Counted from the first letter of the stretch, positions 43,128-52,750 are shown. The stretch is 64,000 bases of DNA from Epibacterium ulvae (GCF_900102795.1 NZ_FMWG01000008.1:1-64000), one strand, 5' to 3'. Translations and numbers: made by a program. Notes: generated by a model from the letters alone, not told the origin.

Positions 43128-43700
43128 TTAAGGCGTGCGTTTCAGCAAATAGCTGCCGCCGCCGTTTTGTATCAGCTGATAAGGCTGTTCTTGTTGATCA
43201 TTATGTGAGTCGGCATCCAAATTGGCGAGAGCAACACGTAAATTTTCACGAATTGCGTCACTTTCGCCATTATCAAAAGCAACGGCACGTCGCAGATACT
43301 GCTCTGCTTCGGGATATTTGCCTTGTTCCATCAAAACAACGCCGAGATTGTTTAAGGCTTCTGGCCAGTCTGGCGCTTTTGCCACCGATTGGCGCAACAA
43401 ATCTTCTGCTTGCCCCAAACGCCCAAGCGCAAGATTTGCGGACCCAAGAGATGACAGAACTTCTCCGTTCAATCCATGCACAAGCCCGGCACGGGTGAAA
43501 GAGTCCAGTGCCAATTCATATTGTCCAGCAGCCATTAGGCGATGACCGGTAACCAGAGGGTCAATGGCCTCTTTGCGTGTGTCGACGCCGGGCGCCCATA
43601 GACCGCCCTGATGTAAGGCCGTCTTTTGGGCCGTACAGCCCATTAAACAGCACAGACAAAAACCGACACCTATCGCGGCACGTATATCAATCATTGGCAC
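43128..43700 (-). CDS. TPR lipoprotein of the tad locus
   Basis: A 190-residue lipoprotein with lipobox LMGC and four TPR units (GQYELALDSFTRAGLVHGLN, GRLGQAEDLLRQSVAKAPDW, GKYPEAEQYLRRAVAFDNGE). Start GTG 43700 or ATG 43694. Together with the next gene it makes two TadD-like proteins. It is preceded by 153 bases after tadC, the widest gap in the row. Confidence 0.82.
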   Translation of the reverse strand: MPMIDIRAAIGVGFCLCCLMGCTAQKTALHQGGLWAPGVDTRKEAIDPLVTGHRLMAAGQYELALDSFTRAGLVHGLNGEVLSSLGSANLALGRLGQAEDLLRQSVAKAPDWPEALNNLGVVLMEQGKYPEAEQYLRRAVAFDNGESDAIRENLRVALANLDADSHNDQQEQPYQLIQNGGGSYLLKRTP

Positions 43701-43853
43701 AATTCTGTTTCACAGTGCCTCAGACGTAGACCAGAAACAGCAGGTAACGATAGGGGTATTTTGGCTCATCTGCTAAATGTGAAGTGCCCCGTGACAAAAG
43801 AAACAACCCCACCTGAAGTCTTGATGGCAGATGAGGGGAACCGCGTCGTCTAA

Positions 43854-44828
43854 TTACGGTGCGCCACCGCTGCCCAGATTGGCGATATTCTGCGCGGAAG
43901 GGCCGACCAGAATAATCAACAGAGGCGGAACCGTCAGCACCATCGTCGCCAGTGTCATTTTCACGGGCAATTTGTTCGCAGCTTCCTCGGCGCGCATGAC
44001 GCGTTTGTCTCGCATTTCACCCGCATAAACACGCAGTGCTTCGGCGATTGATGTACCAAAAGCGGATGATTGGATCATCACTGTCGTGAACGATGCAATA
44101 TCTTGCACACCACAACGCGTCCCCAGATCGCGCATGACTTTCTCTTTGTCTTTCCCGGCCTTCATTTCCTGCGCAACGACCTGAAATTCTTCCGCCAGAT
44201 CGGGATAAGATGCGACAAGCTCTTTTGAAACGCGAATAATTGATTGTTCCAGTGATTGGCCCGCCTCAACGCAAACCAGCATCATGTCCAGCGCGTCCGG
44301 AAACCCCTGCGTGATTTTCTTTTTACGCTCCTCGACGCGGCGTGTGATCCAATATTTTGGCAGAAAATACCCTGCCGCACCGGGGCCAAGAATGCGGAGT
44401 ACCATTTGCTGACTGTCAAAGGTTGTATCAGCATTCAGCACGTAAACCCAGATAAGCCCTAAACACAGGCCAATAAGGCCAAGTGCCATCTGCGCAAAGT
44501 AAAACAGTCGAACGGCATCTTTTGACTGATAACCCGCTTGACGCAGAGTGAGGGCCATAGCGGAAAGCTCTTCAGCGTCTTGCGGCTCCAGAAAGGTTGC
44601 GAATTTTTGCAATTGTTCATTGCGGCCAGTTTGGCGCAATCGTTCTCGTTTAGGCTGGGCGATGTTTTTCTGGTTGAGATCCCGGTTCAGCTTTGCGAGC
44701 GGGTCCTCGGGCTGGTTGAGAAAGAAAAAACCTGCTCCAAAGATCAACAAAGCACCAAGACCACCAAGCGCCAGAAAAGGCCCCATGTCGCCAAATTGTG
44801 TGATCAGAAAATCATTAAGTGCTGCCAT
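43854..44828 (-). CDS. tadC: type II/IV secretion inner membrane platform protein TadC
   Basis: A 324-residue platform protein with GspF-type cytoplasmic domains: YFLPKYWITRRVEERKKKIT, DALDMMLVCVEAGQSLEQSI, FQVVAQEMKAGKDKEKVMRD. TM helices sit at both ends (MGPFLALGGLGALLIFGAGF; LATMVLTVPPLLIILVGPSA). With TadB it forms the membrane base on which the ATPase CpaF works. It is 10 bases after tadB. Confidence 0.92.
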   Translation of the reverse strand: MAALNDFLITQFGDMGPFLALGGLGALLIFGAGFFFLNQPEDPLAKLNRDLNQKNIAQPKRERLRQTGRNEQLQKFATFLEPQDAEELSAMALTLRQAGYQSKDAVRLFYFAQMALGLIGLCLGLIWVYVLNADTTFDSQQMVLRILGPGAAGYFLPKYWITRRVEERKKKITQGFPDALDMMLVCVEAGQSLEQSIIRVSKELVASYPDLAEEFQVVAQEMKAGKDKEKVMRDLGTRCGVQDIASFTTVMIQSSAFGTSIAEALRVYAGEMRDKRVMRAEEAANKLPVKMTLATMVLTVPPLLIILVGPSAQNIANLGSGGAP

Positions 44829-44838
44829 CTTATCCCCC

Positions 44839-45807
44839 TCACACTTCGATATTCGTCAGCGCGCGCATGACGAATAGATTGATGGTCAACATGCCACCCA
44901 CTAGAAAACAGGCGGGAATAAACCAAGGGTGATCCATCACATTATCATAGTAATGGGGGTCTTTCACCAAAGTGCCGATCAGCGCCAAAAGAGGGAAGGC
45001 TGACAAGAACTTACCGGACCATTGCGCCTCGGCGGTAATTGCTTTGACACGACGGAAAAGCCGAAAACGTGCACGGATTACTTTGGCCAGCCCATCCAGC
45101 ACCTCGGCCAGGTTGCCTCCGGATTGCTGTTGAATGGTTACGGCGACTGACAAAAACCGCATGTCCTGAATGTCCAGCCGCTCCGCCATATCTTTCAAAG
45201 CGTCCCCAACATCACCACCATAGGCAGTCTCATCTGCAATCATGCCAAATTCGGTGGCCAGAGGATCATCAACCTCTTTGGCAACAATTTGTACAGCAGA
45301 GGTAAACGGATGCCCGACCCGCAATGAGCGCACCATAAGTTCAACAGCATCAGGCAGTTGTTCTTCAATAAGCGCGAGCCGTTTTTTGGCTTTGCTGTTG
45401 ACCCAGAAAAACACCGCTCCCACGCCAATACCAATCGACGCCAGAACGCGAAGCGCGAGATCTGTTTGCGTCGCAACACTGAGCACTGCAAAGACCAGGG
45501 CAGACAGTGCTCCCATGATCATGATCAGTTGTTTTGGGCTAAACGCGATTGCTGCTTTTTGGGCGCGCTCCGCCAATAACGAATAAAGCGGGATAGATTG
45601 CGTGCGCATATGCTGGCCCATCTCCTTACGGAGTTGGTCCAATACTTGCTCTCGCGTGCTGCCTTTTTGCAGCATCTCAAGGCGTCGGTTGACCCGATTG
45701 TTCAGACTAATGGATTTGCCAAAGGTCACCAGATACAGGCCTTCAACCAGCGCAAGCACGGCAAGAATAATTAGACCATAAATCAGAATTTCGGTTGGTA
45801 TTTGCAT
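44839..45807 (-). CDS. tadB: type II/IV secretion inner membrane platform protein TadB
   Basis: A 322-residue platform protein, partner of TadC. Seen: LIEEQLPDAVELMVRSLRVG, HPFTSAVQIVAKEVDDPLAT, the F-domain core SVAVTIQQQSGGNLAEVLDG, and helices near the ends. Its start shares one base with the cpaF stop (TAATG), so translation is coupled. Confidence 0.93.
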   Translation of the reverse strand: MQIPTEILIYGLIILAVLALVEGLYLVTFGKSISLNNRVNRRLEMLQKGSTREQVLDQLRKEMGQHMRTQSIPLYSLLAERAQKAAIAFSPKQLIMIMGALSALVFAVLSVATQTDLALRVLASIGIGVGAVFFWVNSKAKKRLALIEEQLPDAVELMVRSLRVGHPFTSAVQIVAKEVDDPLATEFGMIADETAYGGDVGDALKDMAERLDIQDMRFLSVAVTIQQQSGGNLAEVLDGLAKVIRARFRLFRRVKAITAEAQWSGKFLSAFPLLALIGTLVKDPHYYDNVMDHPWFIPACFLVGGMLTINLFVMRALTNIEV

Positions 45808-47249
45808 TACAAACCCTCCGACAATGTTGGTTCATAGATCGATGATGGCAGGTCGTAACCCCACAGGCGGAATCGCTCAGAGAAGTGACTGCGCACACCA
45901 GTGGCTGTGAAATGACCAATAATCTTGTTGTCGGGTGTGAGGCCAACCCGTTGAAATCGAAATATTTCCTGCATCGAGATCACGTCCCCTTCCATCCCGG
46001 TTATCTCGGTGATGGATGTCATACGACGGGATCCGTCTTGCAGGCGCGAGGCCTGAACAATCACATTGACCGCAGAGGAAATCTGACTGCGCACAGCTTT
46101 GAGCGGCATTTCAATGCCAGCCATTGCGATCATGTTTTCCAGACGTGACACCCCATCGCGGGCAGAGTTCGCGTGGATTGTTGTCATCGATCCATCGTGG
46201 CCAGTGTTCATGGCCTGCAGCATGTCGATCACCTCTTCGCCACGCGTTTCCCCCACGATGATCCGATCAGGACGCATCCGCAGCGCGTTTTTCAGACAGT
46301 CGCGTGGGGAGACCTCACCTTTGCCTTCCACGTTTGGCGGGCGGCTTTCCATCCGGCCAACATGGGTCTGTTGCAATTGCAATTCTGCGGTGTCTTCGAT
46401 GGTCAAAATACGTTCGGCATTGTCAATAAACGAAGACAAAGCGTTCAGCGTTGTGGTCTTACCAGAACCGGTTCCGCCAGAGACGATGACATTTAATCGT
46501 GTGGCAACAGCGGCTTGCAGGTAGGCCGCCATTTCTTCTGTGAAGGCGCCGAAATTGACCAGATCATCGATGCCCAGTTTGTCCTTTTTAAATTTCCGGA
46601 TCGATACCAAAGATCCATCCACCGCAATGGGTGGTACCATCGCGTTAAATCGGGAACCATCAGCAAGCCGCGCATCAACATATGGATTGCTCTCATCCAC
46701 ACGACGCCCCACAGCTGAGACGATCTTGTCGATGATCCGCATCAGGTGTTTTTCATCCTTAAAACTGATGTCAGAGAGGCTGAGTTTACCGTTTTGTTCG
46801 ATAAAGATTTGTTGGGGGCCATTCACCAGAATATCGCTGACCGTATCGTCCTGCAGCAGCACCTCTAGAGGGCCAAGGCCAGTGACCTCGTCATACAGCT
46901 CTTTGTTCAGGGTCTGGCGGTCTTCTCGGTTCAATACGACACTGCGTTCTGCAAGAAGTTCTGATGTGATATCAGAAATTTCTGATCGCAGTTCTGCTTC
47001 TGACGCGTGCTCTAATGCTGACAGGTTCAAATTGTCCAGCAACTCACGGTGCATCTCAATCTTGATTTGAGCAAGCCGTTCTTTGCGTTTGCGTTCTTTA
47101 TCCACAGGGGCGGCTTTCGCCGGTTTTTGCAAAGCAGGTTTGCGCAGGCTTGCAGGTGCGGGCGCGGCCGGTGCTACAGAAGGTGTTGCTGCCACCTTTT
47201 GAGGTTTGGCCGCTGTCTCGGAAATTTGTTTCTTATATCTGGAAAACAT
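45807..47249 (-). CDS. cpaF: pilus assembly ATPase CpaF/TadA
   Basis: Secretion-type hexameric ATPase that powers Flp pilus assembly (and retraction in some species), 480 residues. Features: a low-complexity Ala/Pro-rich N-terminus (KVAATPSVAPAAPAPASLRK), DELYDEVTGLGPLEVLL-like NTD, Walker A SGGTGSGKTTTLNAL, Asp box NAERILTIEDTAELQL, Walker B RMRPDRIIVGETRGEEV and the His box TGHDGSMTTIHANS. All catalytic elements are intact. Confidence 0.95.
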   Translation of the reverse strand: MFSRYKKQISETAAKPQKVAATPSVAPAAPAPASLRKPALQKPAKAAPVDKERKRKERLAQIKIEMHRELLDNLNLSALEHASEAELRSEISDITSELLAERSVVLNREDRQTLNKELYDEVTGLGPLEVLLQDDTVSDILVNGPQQIFIEQNGKLSLSDISFKDEKHLMRIIDKIVSAVGRRVDESNPYVDARLADGSRFNAMVPPIAVDGSLVSIRKFKKDKLGIDDLVNFGAFTEEMAAYLQAAVATRLNVIVSGGTGSGKTTTLNALSSFIDNAERILTIEDTAELQLQQTHVGRMESRPPNVEGKGEVSPRDCLKNALRMRPDRIIVGETRGEEVIDMLQAMNTGHDGSMTTIHANSARDGVSRLENMIAMAGIEMPLKAVRSQISSAVNVIVQASRLQDGSRRMTSITEITGMEGDVISMQEIFRFQRVGLTPDNKIIGHFTATGVRSHFSERFRLWGYDLPSSIYEPTLSEGL

Positions 47250-47273
47250 TACTCACCCCAACCTTCATGCGGG

Positions 47274-48506
47274 TTATGCCGCTTCGGTTTCGTTTTTGCC
47301 CAACTCATGTAATGATTGCGCCAGTTTGCCGATTTCTTTCCGCAATGCGCTTTTGGGCGCCGCGGCTGCAAGAGGCTGGCCATGATCACAGCTTTGCAGG
47401 ATTGTTTTGCCACCATCAGGCAGCTGTATATCGATCGAGATCCCCAAGGATTCAGCCAGACGTTTGACCCGGCTTTTACCGCTCAGATCGGTAAATTTTG
47501 GGGCGCGGTTCAGCGCAAATCGCAATTTCTCAAAAGGTAGATCTTCTGATTGCAACGCGCGTTTCAGACGAAGCGCATTTTGCGCTGATCTCATATCAAG
47601 CTCCAGCACCGCAAAATACAAATGTGCCATACTCAAAACGGTCTCAGACCATTGAACAAGCGTGCGTGGCAGGTCAATGACGACGAAATCAAAATGACAC
47701 CGCGCCATATTGATCAGGCGCTGCACGTCTTCAGGGCCCACAAATTCCATCGGTAGCATTTCACTTGGCGCAGTGAAAACCTGCAACTTATCTTGATAGG
47801 TTACTAAGGCTTGCGCAAAGAGGTCATCATCCAAACTTTCGGTTTCGCTCAATAACTCAGCGACCGCTTCACGGCGCGGCAAGTCAAGATAGGTGGCAAC
47901 TGACCCATGCTGTAGATCAAGGTCGATCAGGCAAACGCGTGGCCTGTCTCCTGAAGTGCGTTCCGCAATTTCCCATGCAAGATTTACGGCTAACGTTGTT
48001 GTACCGACGCCACCAGCTAAACCGTGACAGACCACCACGGCGCCGTCACAGTTGTTATCAGACTTTAATGTCGCAGGTTGAGGTGCCGCCATTTCAGAGC
48101 CTTGGATCCGTAGACGATCAATAGCCGCCTGCAATTCCTGTTCTGGCAGCGGGTAGGGGATGAACTCATCCGCACCCTGGCGTAGCAAGTTATGCAGGAC
48201 TGCAGGGGTGACGTCTTCAGCAATCAAGATAATCTTGATTCCAACCGCTTTGGCCTGCGTGATGATTTCACCCATTTGGCTCAGATTGTCTTCATCCTGA
48301 GCATCAAGAGCGATCGCTACAAATTCAAGCGATTTGGCCTCGTCTTGCTGAAAGAAGGCCAGTGCTTCGGAAAAGCTAAGATCGCCCCAAGCCTCGCCGA
48401 GTGCGGTTTCCATGTCTTCGATCAACAGGTCGAAATTCTGCACATCCCGGCTGATGGTACAGGCGGTGATTGCATTTGTTTCTGTCTGCGGCTGATCGCT
48501 GCTCAT
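47274..48506 (-). CDS. cpaE: pilus assembly localisation ATPase CpaE/TadZ
   Basis: ParA/MinD-like protein that places the pilus machine at the pole, 410 residues. An N-terminal atypical receiver domain (about 1-120, AKAVGIKIILIAEDVTPAVL, FIPYPLPEQELQAAI) is followed by the MinD fold: CHGLAGGVGTTTLAVNLAWE. The P loop lacks the signature lysine of active ParA proteins (GGVGTTT), as in most TadZ, so ATP binding without strong hydrolysis is expected. ATG 48506 is used; a TTG nine bases earlier is less likely. Confidence 0.9.
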   Translation of the reverse strand: MSSDQPQTETNAITACTISRDVQNFDLLIEDMETALGEAWGDLSFSEALAFFQQDEAKSLEFVAIALDAQDEDNLSQMGEIITQAKAVGIKIILIAEDVTPAVLHNLLRQGADEFIPYPLPEQELQAAIDRLRIQGSEMAAPQPATLKSDNNCDGAVVVCHGLAGGVGTTTLAVNLAWEIAERTSGDRPRVCLIDLDLQHGSVATYLDLPRREAVAELLSETESLDDDLFAQALVTYQDKLQVFTAPSEMLPMEFVGPEDVQRLINMARCHFDFVVIDLPRTLVQWSETVLSMAHLYFAVLELDMRSAQNALRLKRALQSEDLPFEKLRFALNRAPKFTDLSGKSRVKRLAESLGISIDIQLPDGGKTILQSCDHGQPLAAAAPKSALRKEIGKLAQSLHELGKNETEAA

Positions 48507-48662
48507 AGCCTTCAATCCTCTTCGATCGGTGTGCTTGGCATTCTGCCAGGCTGGACCGCAGCCTGTCTTGGATGCAGCTCACCTCATAGAGAGAAGGATC
48601 GCGGAAAATATGGGCAAGATTTGGGCTGAAAAGCCCCAATTGTGAGGAATTGTTTAAGAGGT

Positions 48663-48690
48663 GGAAACACGCACAGATTCACGTGTTTCC
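48663..48690 (-). terminator. hairpin between ompA-like gene and cpaE
   Basis: GGAAACACG (48663-48671) and CGTGTTTCC (48682-48690) form a 9-bp stem with a 10-base loop, just after the OmpA-like stop at 48707. There is no T run behind it on the minus strand, so it may be an mRNA-stabilising or partial terminator within the tad operon. Confidence 0.5.
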
Positions 48691-48706
48691 TATTTATATG
48701 AATTGT

Positions 48707-49333
48707 TTACTCACCACCGAGCTTGGTTTCTAGCCCATCATCCAGTGTTAACGTGCCTTCGACAACCGCACTTTGAACATAGTCACGATAGACAATGGCG
48801 GCATATTTTCCATCCAGCAGCGGGTTATCGCGGACAAAGCCAGAGACTTCCGTCACTGTGCGGCGATTCTCGCGCTCACGATTCGGGCTGGCAATAACCG
48901 GTTTTGTTTCTCCCAAAGAGACGACGGCTTCCAAGCGCTTGCGGCTTATACCCTTTGAAATGAGATAGTTTACAGAAGTGGTTGCACGACGTTTGCCCAA
49001 ACGACGATTGTAAGCATCGCTGCCAACAGCATCTGTGTGCCCAAAGACCTTAAAACGGACTTCGGGAAACTGTTTAATCCAATCTGCTTGGCGGTCTAGG
49101 ACTGCTTTCGCCTGACTGTCGAGGCGAGCACTGTTGAAATCGAAGTTGATTGTGGTGGGCACTTCATTTGCAAATCGTTGTCCAAGTTGAACAACAAAGT
49201 TTAAATCACCTGAGGTCACCGCAGCATTATGACGGGTGGCTTCTCCAAAGACACTTTGGCGCTCAAGACCTGCCTCGTTGGTACAGGCGCCGGCTGCCAT
49301 GGTTAGACACAAGAGCAGTGAACGTTTCAACAT
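48707..49333 (-). CDS. OmpA family lipoprotein of the tad locus
   Basis: A 208-residue lipoprotein: MAAGAC lipobox, then an OmpA peptidoglycan-binding domain (TTINFDFNSARLDSQAKAVL, FKVFGHTDAVGSDAYNRRLG, RRATTSVNYLISKGI). The tail VYRDYVQSAVVEGTLTLDD is outside the domain. It lies between the secretin gene cpaC and cpaE, as in other alphaproteobacterial tad loci, and probably anchors the secretin to the wall. Confidence 0.9.
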   Translation of the reverse strand: MLKRSLLLCLTMAAGACTNEAGLERQSVFGEATRHNAAVTSGDLNFVVQLGQRFANEVPTTINFDFNSARLDSQAKAVLDRQADWIKQFPEVRFKVFGHTDAVGSDAYNRRLGKRRATTSVNYLISKGISRKRLEAVVSLGETKPVIASPNRERENRRTVTEVSGFVRDNPLLDGKYAAIVYRDYVQSAVVEGTLTLDDGLETKLGGE

Positions 49334-49351
49334 GATCCCAAACTCCGTTTT

Positions 49352-50746
49352 TTAATCAAGTACATAGCCGTATGATCCGGTAAAGCCCTGACGCGCGACC
49401 TCGCCTGCTGCGCCACTTTGACTGCGTGAGGTCCGTCCAAAGAGAAACAGATCAGCCTCGCTGGGGGGGGCTACCCGATCTGTGGGCAAAACCAAGGCTT
49501 CGCCACGTGTCGGAGAAACCAGATGAGCGCTGATGATCACGACCAGTTCGGTTTGATCACGGCGATACTCGGCGCTGCGGAACAGAGAACCAAGAACTGG
49601 AACATCTCCAATCCAAGGCAGTTGTGACGTGGAATCCACGAAATCGTCTTGAATAAGGCCGGCAATCGCAAAGCTCTCACCATCACGAAGTTCTACAGTG
49701 GTTGCTGTTTCTCGCCGATTGAAGGCCGCAATTTCAAGGCCCGCAGAGCTGAATGTATTGTCTGGATCAATAGAAGACACAGCTGCTTTCAATTCCAGAT
49801 TGATCAGGTCTTGATCAACCACGCGCGGGACAAAATCCAGTTCAATGCCAAAAGGTTTGAATTCAACGTTCACGTTGCCATCGCTATCGACGGCAGGAAT
49901 CGGGAACTCACCGCCCGCCAGAAAACGTGCTTCTTGTCCAGAAAGGGCTGAGAGATTCGGTTCCGCCAGCGTGCGAACAATTCCTTTGCTTTCAAGTGCT
50001 TCGAACAACAGGCCTAATTGAACCGAGCCAACGCCAAAGCTGAAGGCAATCGCGCCTTCGTCACCACCACGCAGTTCGATTTGTGACCCGATCCCGTTGT
50101 CACCAATCAAAAAAGTACCTGTTTCGGCAACGGTGCTGCCGCTTTGGCTACTTAAAGCAAAAGACGAGCGGAGCTGTTTTGATGCATTGCGCTGCATTTC
50201 TGCAAAACGCACCTTCAGCATGACCTGTTGCACACCACCGACAGACATCAGGTTTGAAACGCGTTCCGGGGCATAGCGTTCGGCCAGATCCAAAGCGCGT
50301 TGCAGTCGCGCGGCGCTTGAAACAGTGCCCGATAGCACAATACCGTCGTTCGCGGTGCGTACTTCAATACGCTCATTTGGCAAGATCTGGCGCAGCCGTT
50401 CCTTAAATTCACTCACATCTGCTGCCACGCGCACGTTTACGTTGCTGATCAACTGCCCCGCCGCATCCAGAAGGGTCAGCGTCGTTAGCCCTGGCGTTTT
50501 CCCCAAGACGTAGATGGACCGGTCTGACAGAGAAGAGATATCCGCAATGCTGGGATTGGCGATGGTGATTTCAGCAAAAGGCGTTTCGCTCTCCACCACA
50601 ACCGCGCGGTTCATGGGCACATCAAGTGTCGCGCTGGCACCTTTGCGGACCACGCGCAGCTCATTCGCCGCTGCGACATGTGCAATAGGTACACTGGTAA
50701 GAGCGCAGCCCAATAACGTGGCTGCGACAAAACGAGAAAATTTCAT
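49352..50746 (-). CDS. cpaC: outer membrane secretin CpaC/RcpA
   Basis: Outer-membrane pore for the Flp pilus, 464 residues. Signal peptide (ATLLGCALTSVPIAHVAA), an N-terminal BON-like/N0 region (NRAVVVESETPFAEITIANP, ERIEVRTANDGIVLSGTVSS), then the secretin core (ALESKGIVRTLAEPNLSALS, FKPFGIELDFVPRVVDQDLI, FAIAGLIQDDFVDSTSQLPW, ELVVIISAHLV). ATG 50746 fits the signal peptide; a GTG 21 bases upstream is in frame. Confidence 0.94.
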   Translation of the reverse strand: MKFSRFVAATLLGCALTSVPIAHVAAANELRVVRKGASATLDVPMNRAVVVESETPFAEITIANPSIADISSLSDRSIYVLGKTPGLTTLTLLDAAGQLISNVNVRVAADVSEFKERLRQILPNERIEVRTANDGIVLSGTVSSAARLQRALDLAERYAPERVSNLMSVGGVQQVMLKVRFAEMQRNASKQLRSSFALSSQSGSTVAETGTFLIGDNGIGSQIELRGGDEGAIAFSFGVGSVQLGLLFEALESKGIVRTLAEPNLSALSGQEARFLAGGEFPIPAVDSDGNVNVEFKPFGIELDFVPRVVDQDLINLELKAAVSSIDPDNTFSSAGLEIAAFNRRETATTVELRDGESFAIAGLIQDDFVDSTSQLPWIGDVPVLGSLFRSAEYRRDQTELVVIISAHLVSPTRGEALVLPTDRVAPPSEADLFLFGRTSRSQSGAAGEVARQGFTGSYGYVLD

Positions 50747-50885
50747 GTGACCTGCCTTTCCGATCACGCCTCAGATACGGGTCTAGCGCCCATTATTGAG
50801 AAGAAGACTGCGTGAATTTGAATAGTATTGCAAGGAAACTTCTCGCAGCCTTTTTATGCTGTGGAAGAGGGGCAACAGGCAGGTA

Positions 50886-50913
50886 AAACAGGGATAGAAC
50901 TCTATCCCTGTTT
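50886..50913 (-). terminator. strong 12-bp hairpin between cpaB and cpaC
   Basis: AAACAGGGATAG and CTATCCCTGTTT pair perfectly around a 4-base loop, ending in TTT then TACC on the minus strand. It lies 29 bases after the cpaB stop and 140 before the cpaC start. It is strong enough to act as a partial terminator, so the pilin/cpaB part of the locus could be made in excess over the machine part. Confidence 0.7.
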
Positions 50914-50941
50914 GCGATGATCGGTATTGCGTCTCGTAAAA

Positions 50942-51799
50942 TTAGTTGGTGCAGGGAATTTCTGTTACCACAACTTCTGCACCGCGACGGTTACGGATTG
51001 TGCAAACGCGCTTTTGTTGGGCTGGGGCCGGTGCCTGAATATCAGACAATCCTAAAAGTGTACGTTGATCCACTTCGACCAGTTCCGCAATTGTATCATC
51101 CTGTGCACCTACAAGAGACAGAGATAAACGCCCGGTTGATTGTGCCTGTGCCAATGCTGCAACCTGTTCAGGGCGTGCCGCCACAGTCACAGTGCGCGCA
51201 ATCACGGCTTGGTTTACATCGCCTGCTTTCTGGTCAACAGCGATCAATTCAATATTCGGTTGGATCAGACGCGTAACATCACCACGGTTACCATTCACTT
51301 GGTCAGGGATACGTCCGGTCCAATAAACGTCAACGCTGTCGCCGGGGCGCAGAAATCCTGAAACCCCCGATGAGACATCAACTTTGATCGCAAAGGCCCG
51401 CATGCCTCGCTCTAGGCGTGATGTAATACCTGCATCTTCGCCTGGGCGGGTGACTTTTACTGATAAAATGGCTTCTCCGGGCTCTATAGCCCGTAAAACG
51501 ACGCGTTCATCTTCAGGACGTTCTGAGATAAACAATGCGTCCAACGTCTGGTAGGTTCCTTCTGGCAGGCTGGCTTGAGGCCATTTTACCGATGCAACCT
51601 GATTTCTGCTAAGCTGTTGGCCATATTTTAGCGGCTCTGTCGCGACAAGAACATCAACGGTTGCAATCGCTTGCCCGCGATTAGCGCGTTCATGTGCCAA
51701 GGCAGCCTTATAGGCATCAAAGCGATTTTGCACCATCATTGCGGCACCGCCTGCAAGGGCAAGACCAACTAAAAGAACAAGAGCAAAAGCTGCGCGCAT
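50942..51799 (-). CDS. cpaB: pilus assembly protein CpaB/RcpC
   Basis: A 285-residue periplasmic protein anchored by one N-terminal helix (AAFALVLLVGLALAGGAAMM). SAF domain (VLVATEPLKYGQQLSRNQVA, ISERPEDERVVLRAIEPGEA), then the RcpC region (MRAFAIKVDVSSGVSGFLRP, GDSVDVYWTGR, EVAALAQAQ-like TVAARPEQVAALAQAQSTGR). The C-terminal tail ends in a two-cysteine segment (VCTIRNRRG and EIPCTN), possibly a disulphide loop. SAF domains bind sugar-like polymers, suggesting wall contact. Confidence 0.92.
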   Translation of the reverse strand: MRAAFALVLLVGLALAGGAAMMVQNRFDAYKAALAHERANRGQAIATVDVLVATEPLKYGQQLSRNQVASVKWPQASLPEGTYQTLDALFISERPEDERVVLRAIEPGEAILSVKVTRPGEDAGITSRLERGMRAFAIKVDVSSGVSGFLRPGDSVDVYWTGRIPDQVNGNRGDVTRLIQPNIELIAVDQKAGDVNQAVIARTVTVAARPEQVAALAQAQSTGRLSLSLVGAQDDTIAELVEVDQRTLLGLSDIQAPAPAQQKRVCTIRNRRGAEVVVTEIPCTN

Positions 51800-51881
51800 G
51801 ATGTACCTTTCACCGGGATAGTCGCAAAGTTACAGGAAAAGCCTTTCGGCACCTTTAAGGCGAGGCGTTGTTTTCATTGTG

Positions 51882-52064
51882 TTAGAAAACGCTCACCACG
51901 ACGCTAGACATTTGTGAAGACAGTGCGTTTGCGATAGCGAAGGCGACATCGCGAAAAGCCCCAAAGCCAAATATTGCAAGACCGATGATGGCGGCGGTCA
52001 GCACCACCCAGTCAACAGTTACAGCACCGTCATCGCTTTTTAGAAAGCGTTTCATTGATCTCAT
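51882..52064 (-). CDS. Flp/Fap pilin, second copy
   Basis: A 60-residue pilin from ATG 52064 (GGTGGAG upstream). The motif SDDGAVTVDWVVLTAAIIGL gives the prepilin cleavage site (G-A) and the conserved E/D-x-x-hydrophobic helix start; the usual Glu5 of Flp is an Asp (VDWV). The hydrophobic helix runs to about residue 35. It is very similar to the other pilin gene in the cleavage region (GAVTVDWVVLTAA identical) but has a different C-terminus. Confidence 0.9.
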   Translation of the reverse strand: MRSMKRFLKSDDGAVTVDWVVLTAAIIGLAIFGFGAFRDVAFAIANALSSQMSSVVVSVF

Positions 52065-52177
52065 TTTATCTCCACCAATTCGTTTTTCGCAACTGCTCTG
52101 TTGCGTTTCGAGAAGGGAGAACAGGCCACCCACTTGGCAGCAGGCGGCCTGCATGATTACGTTATTAAGAAATCTTA

Positions 52178-52396
52178 TTAAGGGGCAGGAGCAGCGCCAG
52201 GGTTTTCACCCAGATTTACTACAACATTCGCACCGTCAAGAGCGGTTTCTGTTGCGCTCGCGATATCGTCAACACCACCTGCGATGCTGGTATATGCAAC
52301 GCCTGCCAGAGCCGCGACAGCCGCAGTCAGCACAACCCAGTCTACAGTTACGGCGCCGTCTTCGTCTTTACGGAAGTTTTTGATGAATTTGATCAT
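52178..52396 (-). CDS. Flp/Fap pilin, first copy
   Basis: A 72-residue pilin from ATG 52396 with a strong ribosome site (GGAGGG). Leader IKFIKNFRKDEDGAVTVDWV, then the hydrophobic helix and a Ala/Gly-rich tail (ALDGANVVVNLGENPGAAPA). Cleavage by CpaA after the Gly before AVTVDW is expected. The first gene of the tad locus, so its promoter should lie in the gap to its right. Confidence 0.9.
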   Translation of the reverse strand: MIKFIKNFRKDEDGAVTVDWVVLTAAVAALAGVAYTSIAGGVDDIASATETALDGANVVVNLGENPGAAPAP

Positions 52397-52750
52397 GGTT
52401 AGTCCCTCCAAAGGATCTCGTCGTTTCAATCAACCTCGGTGGCCGTTGCTGGGGTGTGCTCTCTCACCAGCATGTCCCCTGTCCGCCGTGGTGTGAATAT
52501 ATATAGCCCTTGGAGCATGGCAGGATTGGGGCCGGAATCTGAAAAGGCCTGCCTAATTTTAACTTTTTGCTAGGAAACTCGTTAAGCTTCTGAAAAATAT
52601 GGGAACAAACCTAAACCTCCGCATCATGCTTGGGGTATGATGATGACAAAGTAGGTCAAATATGGCAAAAATGCCCGAATTTCGATGGGAATTGAGAAGG
52701 TTTCTGCCCGAAATATTGAGAGAGACCTAAGGAATAAAAAGGCGAGTCTT
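52397..52750. other. divergent intergenic region, tad promoter side
   Basis: Holds the start regions of the flp pilin (leftward) and the lytic transglycosylase (rightward). It is AT-rich around 52495-52620 (ATATATATAG near 52497-52506). I cannot assign one certain promoter. The in-frame leader from 52685 to 52750 before the transglycosylase lacks a ribosome site. Confidence 0.4.
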
